A DNA stretch of 64,000 bases, from NCBI RefSeq assembly GCF_000003815.2, contig NC_049983.1:2457591-2521590 (forward strand). The letters are read 5' to 3'. Origin of the DNA: Branchiostoma floridae. Lineage: Eukaryota > Chordata > Leptocardii > Amphioxiformes > Branchiostomatidae. The notes beneath the pieces are model-generated. The model was given only the letters and a program-made list of their open reading frames with translations. It was not told where the DNA came from and made no database searches. The position numbers and the translations under genes were made by a program. The stretch's first letter is position 1. Every line of letters starts with the position of its first letter. Shown in pieces: positions 56,101 through 64,000 of the stretch.

Positions 56101-56300
56101 GTTATGATCGTGCCTTAAGCCTTGTGGTAATTGGATATCGTCAAGCAGATGTTGTCTTCGTCGGCGTATTTGGACAGCGTTGTCATCTCGTACTTGGGTT
56201 GATTTGCGCTCTTCGCGATCTATGTATGCACTGTGTGCATTGATGGCGCTTTCTCATTACTATATGGGTGGTATGGCCATGCTTTTAGTTTCTGACTGGT
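53166..56300. other. Intergenic, no gene recognised
   Basis: Contains a (GATA)n tract at 53722-53742, a (GTT)n tract near 53993-54012, and a small palindrome TCAGGTGTTGAAAG / TTTTAACACCTGA near 55087-55114. Open frames (for example 55905-56243, +) show no known domain. Confidence 0.4.
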
Positions 56301-56639
56301 ATGAACGTGTGTGTTCATTCGACATCTGTTGTAGGGTTTTGTGACAGCAACACCGAAAGTAAGAGGGAATTACCAGGGAGAAAAAGGGTATGTTCATGGA
56401 GCGGGGGGGGGGGTATATTTTGCACCAGAGATCGAAGTGGAATTTTCATGAAAAGAAATTATATTTCTGCCATATACACAGAAATAGGCCATTGTCGGTG
56501 TGAAATTCAAACTGTAGCTAATAATTTGTATTGTTTATATTTTTGGGACTCGGAGGATCGTGTGCGTTGTATACGACATAGGTTGAGTATGATTTTTTTT
56601 TTCTATTTTGCTTTTGCACAGACGGGGACAATGCACTCA

Positions 56640-56880
56640 AGTTTTGTAACTTATATTAACAGTGCCACATACACGGTACAGACAGAAGGTAAAGGTAGTC
56701 CTTTTACCTCCCCGACCGAAGTCAGGTACCCATTTTTACACCTGGGTGAAGTGAGGAAGGTCGTGTAAAGTGCCTTACCCAAGTGCACAACGTTGGGGCG
56801 GGGCAAGGTGGGGATCGATCTCAAAACCTCTAGGTTCCGAGCTGAACGCTCTACCAGTTACGCCACGCCCGACGCCACCG
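56640..56880 (-). mobile_element. tRNA-derived SINE, copy 3
   Basis: Minus orientation: ATTAACAGTGCCACATACAC, CCTCCCCGACCGAAGTCAGG, CTGGGTGAAGTGAGGAAGGT, and a tRNA-like head at 56820-56875. Same family as the ACSL intron 8 pair. Confidence 0.75.
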
Positions 56881-57329
56881 AGTTTGATTTGGTTGGCTTG
56901 TGATCACTACTGGTCTGGCTCTACCGAAGGTAGCAGGGACGGAGTGGGTATTTTTAATTTAAGAATGTGGATAATGTCTTTGCCATACACACAGAGACTC
57001 GCTAGTTCAGCTGTTGTGGTGATTTGTGATCGCTACTTGGCTGGCTCACCGAAAGTAAGGCGTTATGATCAGGTACAGAAACAGACTGTTATGAAGGGGG
57101 GGGGGGGTATGTTTGAAGCATACACACAGATTCGTCTGTCTGTTCGGTTTGTGCTCGTCCTGTTGTCAGCTGTTCACCTTGCTCGGAATATGTCAACAGC
57201 TGTGGACCATCTGTGGTTCATGGTATGGCTGATAACTTCGCTCTACTTTGATTACGGTAAGCTAAGGTTTTACAAGACTTGTAAAACAGCACATACTATT
57301 GAAAAATAATTAGAACTAGATAATTTTGA

Positions 57330-57800
57330 TCAACGCTCGGCAATCAGCAAAATTAGAATTAGTGCCCACCCCCTTGAAATTGAGAGAGGGCGGTACAAGA
57401 AGCTACCTGTATGTAAAATAACGTGCAAACAGTGCACGTCAAACATGGTGGAAGACGAAACACATTTTATGTCAAACTGCTCTTTCTATGATCACGAAAG
57501 AAAAGAGCTGTTTGAAGAGGCCACCAAATTCCATCCAAACTTCTTGATATTCACCGACAAAAAGAAAATAATTCTCCTTCTAACTTCACAAAGCCCACAA
57601 ATAATAGAAAAGGTGGGATCTTTCGTCTTCCACTGTCTTCGAAAAAGAGTCGGACCCAATAACCCAGTTAGCTTTTTCTACTTTTAGAAATAGAGTAGAC
57701 ACCTTTGATATTGTCTTTTACTTTGTCCGAATCTCTCATGTTACCTGCAATTAGCCCACGGGCATATGAATCTTCAATAAACTTTTCCATTATCATAGTC
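57330..57800 (+). pseudogene. LINE C-terminal zinc-finger tail with 3' end
   Basis: Open from about 57330 to TAG at 57685: ISAHPLEIERGRYKKLPVCK, then CKQCTSNMVEDETHFMSNCS and KELFEEATKFHPNFLIFTD. The C-x2-C...H-x4-C finger and VEDE-x-HF motif are typical of L1-type LINE ends. The 3' UTR ends with CCCACGGGCATATGAATCTT and AATAAA. It is the reference copy for the remnants at 6.7, 11.4 and 16.7 kb. Confidence 0.75.
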
Positions 57801-58041
57801 ATCACCTATTTATGGTAATTTTATATAACTGCGGCTCAATGGCACTTTACTTTAAAATAAAACATGGTTGGTATTTTAATTACGATAATACTGTCTTTAT
57901 GTATATTTGTACGTTCAGCACCTTGTTTGTTTTTGGATTGTCAGGTTTGTTTTTTTGGTTACATTGCTAGCTGAATTGTCATGATAACCTAAAAAAAGTA
58001 CGGTGTTGTCAAGCAGCCATTTCCCAACAATCCCTGATCTG

Positions 58042-58280
58042 ATAACATCGACTATCATAATTCCAGCAAGTGCCATTATGGGATAATACCGCCACTTCAA
58101 AAAAACGTTAGTATAGAGGTCTTCCCAAGATTGTCTTCAACACCGAATGTTAAATATCTTCAATGTAATACAATTCAGATATTTGAGTGTTGAAGACAAT
58201 CTTGAGAAGGCCTCTGTAACAACGTTTTTTGAGGTGGCGGTATAATGGCACCTGGTGGAATTATGCGAATGTATGTTAAT
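58042..58280. mobile_element. Foldback element, copy 1
   Basis: The arms pair over about 80 bp (TACCGCCACTTCAAAAAAAC ... GAGGTCTTCCCAAGATTGTC with their complements) around a short AT core. The outer ends differ: ATAACATCGACTATCATAAT on the left, AATTATGCGAATGTATGTTA on the right. Copy 2 at 61624-61854 has these ends swapped, so it is in inverse orientation. Confidence 0.85.
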
Positions 58281-58665
58281 CCCTTGCTATAAAGCATTCC
58301 TGTGAGAAGGCCTCTTTTGTCTTGCGCTAATATATGCGTGCCTAAAGCCAATTATTGGCCATCTTCCTGTATGCCATCCCGTACGGGGCGGTATAACCCC
58401 AACGGTGCTATAATACACCGTATGACTATGACTGACTGGTCATCTTCTTTACTGTGCCGCAGGGAAAAAAATTAAGACATGAAAGACTGGTTCTAATGGT
58501 TCACTCATGTTGGTTGCAAAATGACACACCACATACGCAGAACCGAAAACACAAAGACCTTAAGTCGCCAGATCCGTAGTTACGGTATGCAGTAGACCAG
58601 AGACCTCCCGACAACACGGACGTTCTGAGTTTGCTGTAAAGCACTTGTTGAATCGAATCGGAAAC

Positions 58666-58735
58666 ATGAAGACTGCAGCCGTGTTGGTGTGCCTGGCACT
58701 TCTTTTGGCCATCGCATACTCCGCTCCCGTGGACA
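58666..58735 (+). CDS. Small secreted peptide precursor, exon 1 (signal peptide)
   Basis: MKTAAVLVCLALLLAIAYSA then PVD. This is a textbook signal peptide with likely cleavage after Ala20. Good start context (GAAACATGA). Ends at GGACA before GTAAGT, phase 1. I do not recognise the family. Confidence 0.75.
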
Positions 58736-58943
58736 GTAAGTACAGCGTACTTTACTTTTCTTGACTCACCCAGTTATACCCCCCTCACATGTAGCGAAAA
58801 TGTCTTCGTTTTTCTTTTCCTTTTATCACTTTCTCCCCCACCTTTATTTACCTTCCTCCTTCTCCTTTTCTTCTTCCCCTCTTTTTTATCTTCCCCCTTC
58901 CCTTTTTCCTCTTTATTCCTCCCCACTATTTCCTTTTTCTCCC

Positions 58944-59043
58944 NNNNNNNNNNNNNNNNNNNNNNNNNNNNNNNNNNNNNNNNNNNNNNNNNNNNNNNNN
59001 NNNNNNNNNNNNNNNNNNNNNNNNNNNNNNNNNNNNNNNNNNN
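58944..59043. other. Assembly gap (100 N)
   Basis: Exactly 100 N, the conventional placeholder for a gap of unknown size, preceded by a pyrimidine-only tract (58800-58943). It lies inside intron 1 of the secreted peptide gene. Confidence 0.99.
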
Positions 59044-59269
59044 TCGTCCGATCGATTTTCGCCTAATGAGAGGGGGTACGACAAGTACGAACTCAGTTTA
59101 TCATAAGTGACGCCCTGTTTTTTTTTTATAGTAGTACATGTAATTCTAAAACTTGGGGATAAGGACATTCTCAATAGAAATGTCTACCGAGACTAGGTAT
59201 GAACAACGGTAAAATTGGCTTTGAAAACTTTTGTAGCTTTCATCACATAGCCGCTGCTTTCCATTACAG

Positions 59270-59323
59270 ATCCCGGAGTCCAGAAAAGGTCGATCGAGAA
59301 AGCAGCCAAGGCTCATCCCCACG
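59270..59323 (+). CDS. Secreted peptide precursor, exon 2
   Basis: Residues 24-41, NPGVQKRSIEKAAKAHPH, with a dibasic KR at 29-30. Acceptor TTACAG, donor GTTAGT. Phase 1 at both ends. Confidence 0.65.
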
Positions 59324-59469
59324 GTTAGTTGCCATTACAAAACGTACATCTGAATTGTCGATATAACCATTGTTGTCTACCGTCTAACCCAGTTCAGTAT
59401 AACCCAGTGACTCAGTCACTTTTCTCGTAATGCACATCGCTTCTTCTTCTTTCGGTCTGACTGCCGCCT

Positions 59470-59990
59470 TCATCTTGTTGAGGATTCTGCAGCCTTACTT
59501 ATACGGAGAAGTCTACTGCGCAAACCGAGGGGGATTAGATTTTTGATTTCAAATTTCAAAGCTGACAGGGATGGCGATAATGCAGCCTCTGCCGGGAGAT
59601 TGTTCCAATCTTTGATTGTACGTGGGAAAAAGGTATTATCTCTGTATTGTGTTCGACTTGCGGAGACCTTGTAGGCCGCGGGTTGGGTCAAGCGGGAACT
59701 TCTAGCTTGTGATGCGGGAGTGGGACTTGTCTTGCAATTTATAGCTAGCTCACCCGTGTGGAACTTAAAAAAGGTGACGAGTCTGGCCTTCCTTCTCCTC
59801 TCTTGGAGCGATGGCCACTCGAGTCGTGGAGCATTTCGCTAACACTGGAGGTTTGTCGGTACCTGCCTGACACACAACGGGCGGCTCTCCGCTGAACTGA
59901 TTCGAGCTTCATTATGTCTTTCGCCGTACAGGGGTCCCAACCGGGACTGGCGAATTCCAATTATGGTCTAACTAGTGTGATATTGTGTGA
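59470..59990 (-). pseudogene. CR1/L2-type LINE 3' end in intron 2 of the peptide gene
   Basis: Minus strand reads FASPGWDPCTAKDIMKLESV then QRRAARCVSGRYRQTSSVSE, and after a frame change YRDNTFFPRTIKDWNNLPAE. These are conserved end motifs of CR1/L2 LINEs. Broken by frameshifts. Confidence 0.85.
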
Positions 59991-60299
59991 AGTCCAGTCA
60001 AACCTGGCTGGCCTACCAATTGACATACTAGTAACCAACTTTCCTACCATTTTCAGTCATAGGCCACACTTTAATAGTCCCGTCCAATTTCACATTATAA
60101 TTCAGACGTTGTCTACCGCGACCACTCCCAGCCACCATCAGTCCCCTGACGAGTTGTAGACAATAGGTTTGATTGTAGTACCGACTCTGCTTTGCATTAA
60201 CGATCAAAGACAAATCGGTTTTGATCCTACGAATAAAAACAGCATTGAAAGAGACTTTCAAACATTGTTGTTGTTGTGTTTTGTTTTGTTTCTCGACAG

Positions 60300-60374
60300 C
60301 GGCCGGGGAGAAGGCCCTGCATGAGCTGGAGTCCCTTGAAAAGAGAGTGAAGGCAAACCACCAGCTGGTCAATG
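60300..60374 (+). CDS. Secreted peptide precursor, exon 3
   Basis: Residues 42-66: AAGEKALHELESLEKRVKAN then HQLVN. Strongly helical and amphipathic, with dibasic KR at 56-57. Acceptor CGACAG, donor GTAAGT. Phase 1 at both ends. Confidence 0.7.
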
Positions 60375-60608
60375 GTAAGTCGACGAACACATCGTCTTGT
60401 CAATCTGGAGTCACAGAGCGGCTTGCTTGGTCTTTCAGCTTGGCAGTACTCAACCTCTTTCACACGTCACATTACTTGTCTAATTCATGGTATCAATTGC
60501 TATATTTTCTTGTGAGCCTAAATATCAGATCTGGTCAAAGTTTGTGAACGAGGAAGCATGCTTTATCAATGTGATATGTTGACGTTATTTTGTTACTCTA
60601 TAATACAG

Positions 60609-60695
60609 ATCCTGGGTTTCGTGAGCAGGCTAAAAAGGCTCTAGGTCTGGTCAAAAAAAGAGCCAGCAACATGGATGCTTCACAGAGAAAGAAAG
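60609..60695 (+). CDS. Secreted peptide precursor, exon 4 (3' end unresolved)
   Basis: Residues 67-95: DPGFREQAKKALGLVKKRAS then NMDASQRKK. Contains KK, KKR and RKK. Opens with DPG, echoing NPG of exon 2. The donor GTTCGT is weak; if unused, the frame runs GSSCTIIFV... to TAG at 60754-60756. Later exons may lie in or beyond the 62.3-kb gap. Confidence 0.6.
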
Positions 60696-60950
60696 GTTCG
60701 TCCTGCACAATCATATTTGTAGACAATGAGTCAGGTCTTACTCGGGGCCTTCAGTAGGTCTTTCTCCTTTCAAGAACAAGACACCATAACTTGTGACGCA
60801 CCTGGGCCAAATATGATAATTCTTAAAATCAAATCTAACCCCTTAAATTGTCGCTTATCCGCGTCTTGGGCTTCATTTTCCACCGTATCTGACACTCCTT
60901 CCGCGACTTTTTGCTTTACATAGACAGATAGTTGGACAAACGCGCTTTTA

Positions 60951-61262
60951 GCTAAGGGCACAACCGATACGTGCTGTCTACGTGCCATAACGTGTGCAGT
61001 CTTTTGGGAACCGTAAGTGGTCCCGTACGAACTCGGAGGGAATCCGAAGGAGTTTGGAGCACGCAGACACGCCGTAAAACTTTACGTGCAGGCAAAACTT
61101 TGTGTGCCATCGGGCTGCGGATTCGCCTCCACCGCGTACGTGCCAATACGGGCGACGCGCCTGCCCTGTACAGCCTGAACGTTTACAGAAATACTTGGCG
61201 GACGTGGCCTCCCAAAAAAACGTACGGACAAATTGCACGTACGGCGGGTTGTGCCCTTAACT
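60951..61262. mobile_element. 310-bp TIR element, sister of the ACSL intron 14 copy
   Basis: Left end GCTAAGGGCACAACCGATAC; right end complement of TTAAGGGCACAACCCGCCGT. The interior matches 25248-25570 in the same orientation (ACGTGCTGTCTACGTGCC, GGAGCACGCAGACACGCCGT). Confidence 0.85.
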
Positions 61263-61623
61263 TTACTGGGGCCCTCTGGGACCCAGTTCTTTGGTAGTAC
61301 CCTGCGGGCAGCAGGCTTTCCCCAGGGCATGGATACTATCTGAGAGTGTAGTGGTTCAACCTGTACATGTTTTTTAAGTATTGCCTTATCTTCTTATTCT
61401 AAGATCATTGTGGAGAGTCGAGATTCAGATCTAGAGATCACATATAATTAAAGACAACAAAATTACAAAGTTTTACTACGGTGTAGGGATTTTCTAATGA
61501 TCTTCTCTCACGAACGCCATGTACGCAATGGAGTTGTTCATGCACCGTGCGAGTGATTGAGTCAGTACGGTTTCATTGTTCGGCATGAATGCATTCCGTA
61601 GCATTCTTCAACCAGATAGAAGG

Positions 61624-61854
61624 TAACATACATTCGCAAAATTCCACCAGGTGCCATTATATATACCGCCACCTCCAAAAACGTTGTTATAGAGGTCTTC
61701 TTAAGATTGTATTCAACACGTAAATATTTAAATTGTATTAAATTTATTGTATTTAACATTTTGTGTTCAAGACAATCTTGGAAAGACCTCTATACCATCA
61801 TTTTTTGAGGACGCGGTATTATGGCACCTGGTGGAATTATGATAGTCGATGTTA
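61624..61854. mobile_element. Foldback element, copy 2 (inverse of copy 1)
   Basis: TAACATACATTCGC then AAAATTCCACCAGGTGCCAT on the left; ATGGCACCTGGTGGAATTAT then GATAGTCGATGTTA on the right. Inner arms GAGGTCTTCTTAAGATTGTA / AGACAATCTTGGAAAGACCT. Confidence 0.85.
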
Positions 61855-62164
61855 GAAGGAAACCACAAAGACAAACACGATCATTTGGAGTCTCTTCAGA
61901 CCAGCCGCACGCGTTGTTTGGAAAGTCCGCGACATTTGTCCTATTCCAGTGTTCCACTCGATTCGTACAGTAAAATGGAAATGGAAAGCAAAAACGTCTA
62001 AAGAAACAGCTCTGGCTGCCGCATTGGTTGGACTACTAATTTTGTTGGAAAAGTAGGATCATCTGGTAGAATCATATGCATCACAGATCTGAGACTGGTT
62101 ACGTGCAAACAAATTCTCCAATAGATATTGGCTAACAATATACATACAGTATCGCCTACGTTTA

Positions 62165-62330
62165 TATTCCGGTCCGACGCGTTTTACACGCGATTTAATC
62201 TCCATTAAAAGTCGTGCAAATTGCGATTAAAAGTCGTGCAAATCTCGATTAAATCGCGATTGAATCTCGTGCACTAATGAGCTGTAAACGCGTGTAGCTA
62301 TCTAATAAAAAATCTCGTGTCGTCGGTAAA
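62165..62330. repeat. Short repeats beside the gap
   Basis: GATTAAAAGTCGTGCAAAT and near copies (GATTAAATCGCGATT, GAATCTCGTGCA) alternate. Inverted motifs GCGTTTTACACGCG and TGTAAACGCGTG suggest the end of a TIR element that runs into the gap. Confidence 0.5.
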
Positions 62331-63093
62331 NNNNNNNNNNNNNNNNNNNNNNNNNNNNNNNNNNNNNNNNNNNNNNNNNNNNNNNNNNNNNNNNNNNNNN
62401 NNNNNNNNNNNNNNNNNNNNNNNNNNNNNNNNNNNNNNNNNNNNNNNNNNNNNNNNNNNNNNNNNNNNNNNNNNNNNNNNNNNNNNNNNNNNNNNNNNNN
62501 NNNNNNNNNNNNNNNNNNNNNNNNNNNNNNNNNNNNNNNNNNNNNNNNNNNNNNNNNNNNNNNNNNNNNNNNNNNNNNNNNNNNNNNNNNNNNNNNNNNN
62601 NNNNNNNNNNNNNNNNNNNNNNNNNNNNNNNNNNNNNNNNNNNNNNNNNNNNNNNNNNNNNNNNNNNNNNNNNNNNNNNNNNNNNNNNNNNNNNNNNNNN
62701 NNNNNNNNNNNNNNNNNNNNNNNNNNNNNNNNNNNNNNNNNNNNNNNNNNNNNNNNNNNNNNNNNNNNNNNNNNNNNNNNNNNNNNNNNNNNNNNNNNNN
62801 NNNNNNNNNNNNNNNNNNNNNNNNNNNNNNNNNNNNNNNNNNNNNNNNNNNNNNNNNNNNNNNNNNNNNNNNNNNNNNNNNNNNNNNNNNNNNNNNNNNN
62901 NNNNNNNNNNNNNNNNNNNNNNNNNNNNNNNNNNNNNNNNNNNNNNNNNNNNNNNNNNNNNNNNNNNNNNNNNNNNNNNNNNNNNNNNNNNNNNNNNNNN
63001 NNNNNNNNNNNNNNNNNNNNNNNNNNNNNNNNNNNNNNNNNNNNNNNNNNNNNNNNNNNNNNNNNNNNNNNNNNNNNNNNNNNNNNNNNNNNN
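62331..63093. other. Assembly gap (763 N)
   Basis: Sized run of N. Open frames across it are meaningless. It may hide more exons of the peptide gene or part of a repeat. Confidence 0.99.
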
Positions 63094-63481
63094 TTATAAC
63101 ACATGTTATAAAAACTACCAACTAAGACCACGACGCACTAGGGAACTCTATTGACATTTTTTTTCTGTCTATTCGGATAAAATGTAACTATGCAGTAGAT
63201 AAGACATGCATGCCAAAACTAATACATGTATGCAATTTCATGTGTACATTGTCGAATGGCAGAGATTTCTTGATACCGATCTTGAAAGACTAAGGCCATT
63301 TTTGTGGAAGATAGACCGCAATAACATTATCTTTTATAGCCCTGGATGTATACGTGAGGATGGCATAAATAAAGGGGGAGGGGGGGCTGCCGATGAAAAT
63401 AAGAAAATAAAGAAAATCAATGGACTCTAAGCCTTCTCACATTAGTCAGGACGCATGTGCGGCGACAGGAATTCTAGGTAA

Positions 63482-64000
63482 TATGTCAAAGCACTTACAC
63501 TACGAATTGAACGTTTACTCCCTTTCCTAATACACGAAGAAAAAACAGGATTTGTTAAACAGAGATATATAGGGACAAACATCAGGCGTATTTATGACAC
63601 AATAGATTATTACGATAAAAAGAAGGAAGCGGGATTGTTGATGTTTCTGGACTTCAAAAAAGCTTATGATAGTATCGAACACTCCTTCATACTAAAAGTA
63701 CTAGAAACTGTAAACTTTGGACACAATATGATCAAATGGGTTAAATTGCTATACACTGATATAACAAGCTGTGTGCTTAATAATGGCTATATATCTCCAT
63801 GGTTTAGTGTTCATAGAGTTGTAAGGCAGGGGGATCCACTGTCATCTAGCTTGTTTATGATCTGTATTGAAATGTTAGCTTCAGCAGTTAGAGCAGATAT
63901 AAACATAAAAGGTTTACAAGTGTATGGAAGAATACAAAAACTTTCAATGTACGCAGACGACATGACATCACTACTACTAGATATACCATCTGCACTGAAC
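63482..64000 (+). pseudogene. L1-type LINE reverse transcriptase, partial, runs off the window
   Basis: An open frame of 173 codons from just after a stop at 63479 to the window end. It reads YVKALTLRIERLLPFLIHEE and TGFVKQRYIGTNIRRIYD, then LMFLDFKKAYDSIEH (RT motif A, catalytic Asp), VRQGDPLSSSLF (motif B) and LSMYADDMT (motif C, YADD). Frame is intact over RT fingers and palm. The 5' part is missing or lies in the gap, so it is probably a truncated copy. Confidence 0.9.

Noticed and set aside
58666-60695. Assignment of the peptide precursor to the parathyroid-hormone family
   Set aside because: Only a loose resemblance of the helical LESLEKRV segment; no receptor-activating N-terminal motif is clear, so no family name is given.
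62249-63131. Frames spanning the N run
   Set aside because: Artefacts of unknown bases.

Overview
The window looks like nuclear DNA of an invertebrate chordate, most likely an amphioxus (Branchiostoma). The reasons are a HEPN(DZIP3-type)-NACHT receptor gene of the kind expanded in amphioxus, a 22-exon chordate-style ACSL gene with GT-AG introns, and a very dense load of short inverted-repeat elements, tRNA-derived SINEs, LINE tails and minisatellites. The species is inferred from family knowledge, not shown directly. There are no operons, prokaryotic genes or CRISPR arrays.

Layout. (1) 0.1-5.6 kb, + strand: an NLR-type immune receptor with a promoter/leader block, one 245-bp coding intron and a predicted 1168-aa product (HEPN with an intact RN-x4-H motif, a 14/11-residue coiled-coil repeat, NACHT, short LRR-like tail). 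(2) 5.5-13.9 kb: LINE fragments, short inverted-repeat elements and a second, orphan copy of the NLR promoter/leader block (7.87-8.85 kb). (3) 13.9-31.9 kb, + strand: a complete long-chain acyl-CoA synthetase of ACSL1/5/6 type. All 22 exons join in frame (660 aa), and the introns carry at least five TIR or foldback elements, a SINE pair, a 1-kb purine tract and a pentanucleotide satellite. (4) 32-38.5 kb: the ACSL 3' region, a decayed minus-strand tyrosine-rich tail, a promoter-like TATA/CCAAT block and a complete SINE with a 13-bp target-site duplication. (5) 38.5-53.2 kb: an old tandem repeat of about 1.3 kb whose first copy is split by a 12,069-bp TIR-bounded insertion full of satellites, repeated hairpin modules and LINE debris. 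(6) 53-58 kb: intergenic sequence with a SINE and a LINE zinc-finger tail. (7) 58.7-60.7 kb, + strand: the first four exons of a small secreted, dibasic-rich peptide precursor, flanked by two oppositely oriented foldback elements. (8) 62.3-64 kb: an assembly gap, then an L1-like reverse transcriptase running off the end.

The three host genes have no evident shared pathway: an intracellular immune receptor, a lipid-metabolism enzyme and a putative secreted peptide. The most unusual features are the 12-kb satellite-rich TIR insertion with its paralogous empty site, the duplicated NLR promoter lying upstream of ACSL, and the HEPN-NACHT architecture with a potentially active RNase motif.
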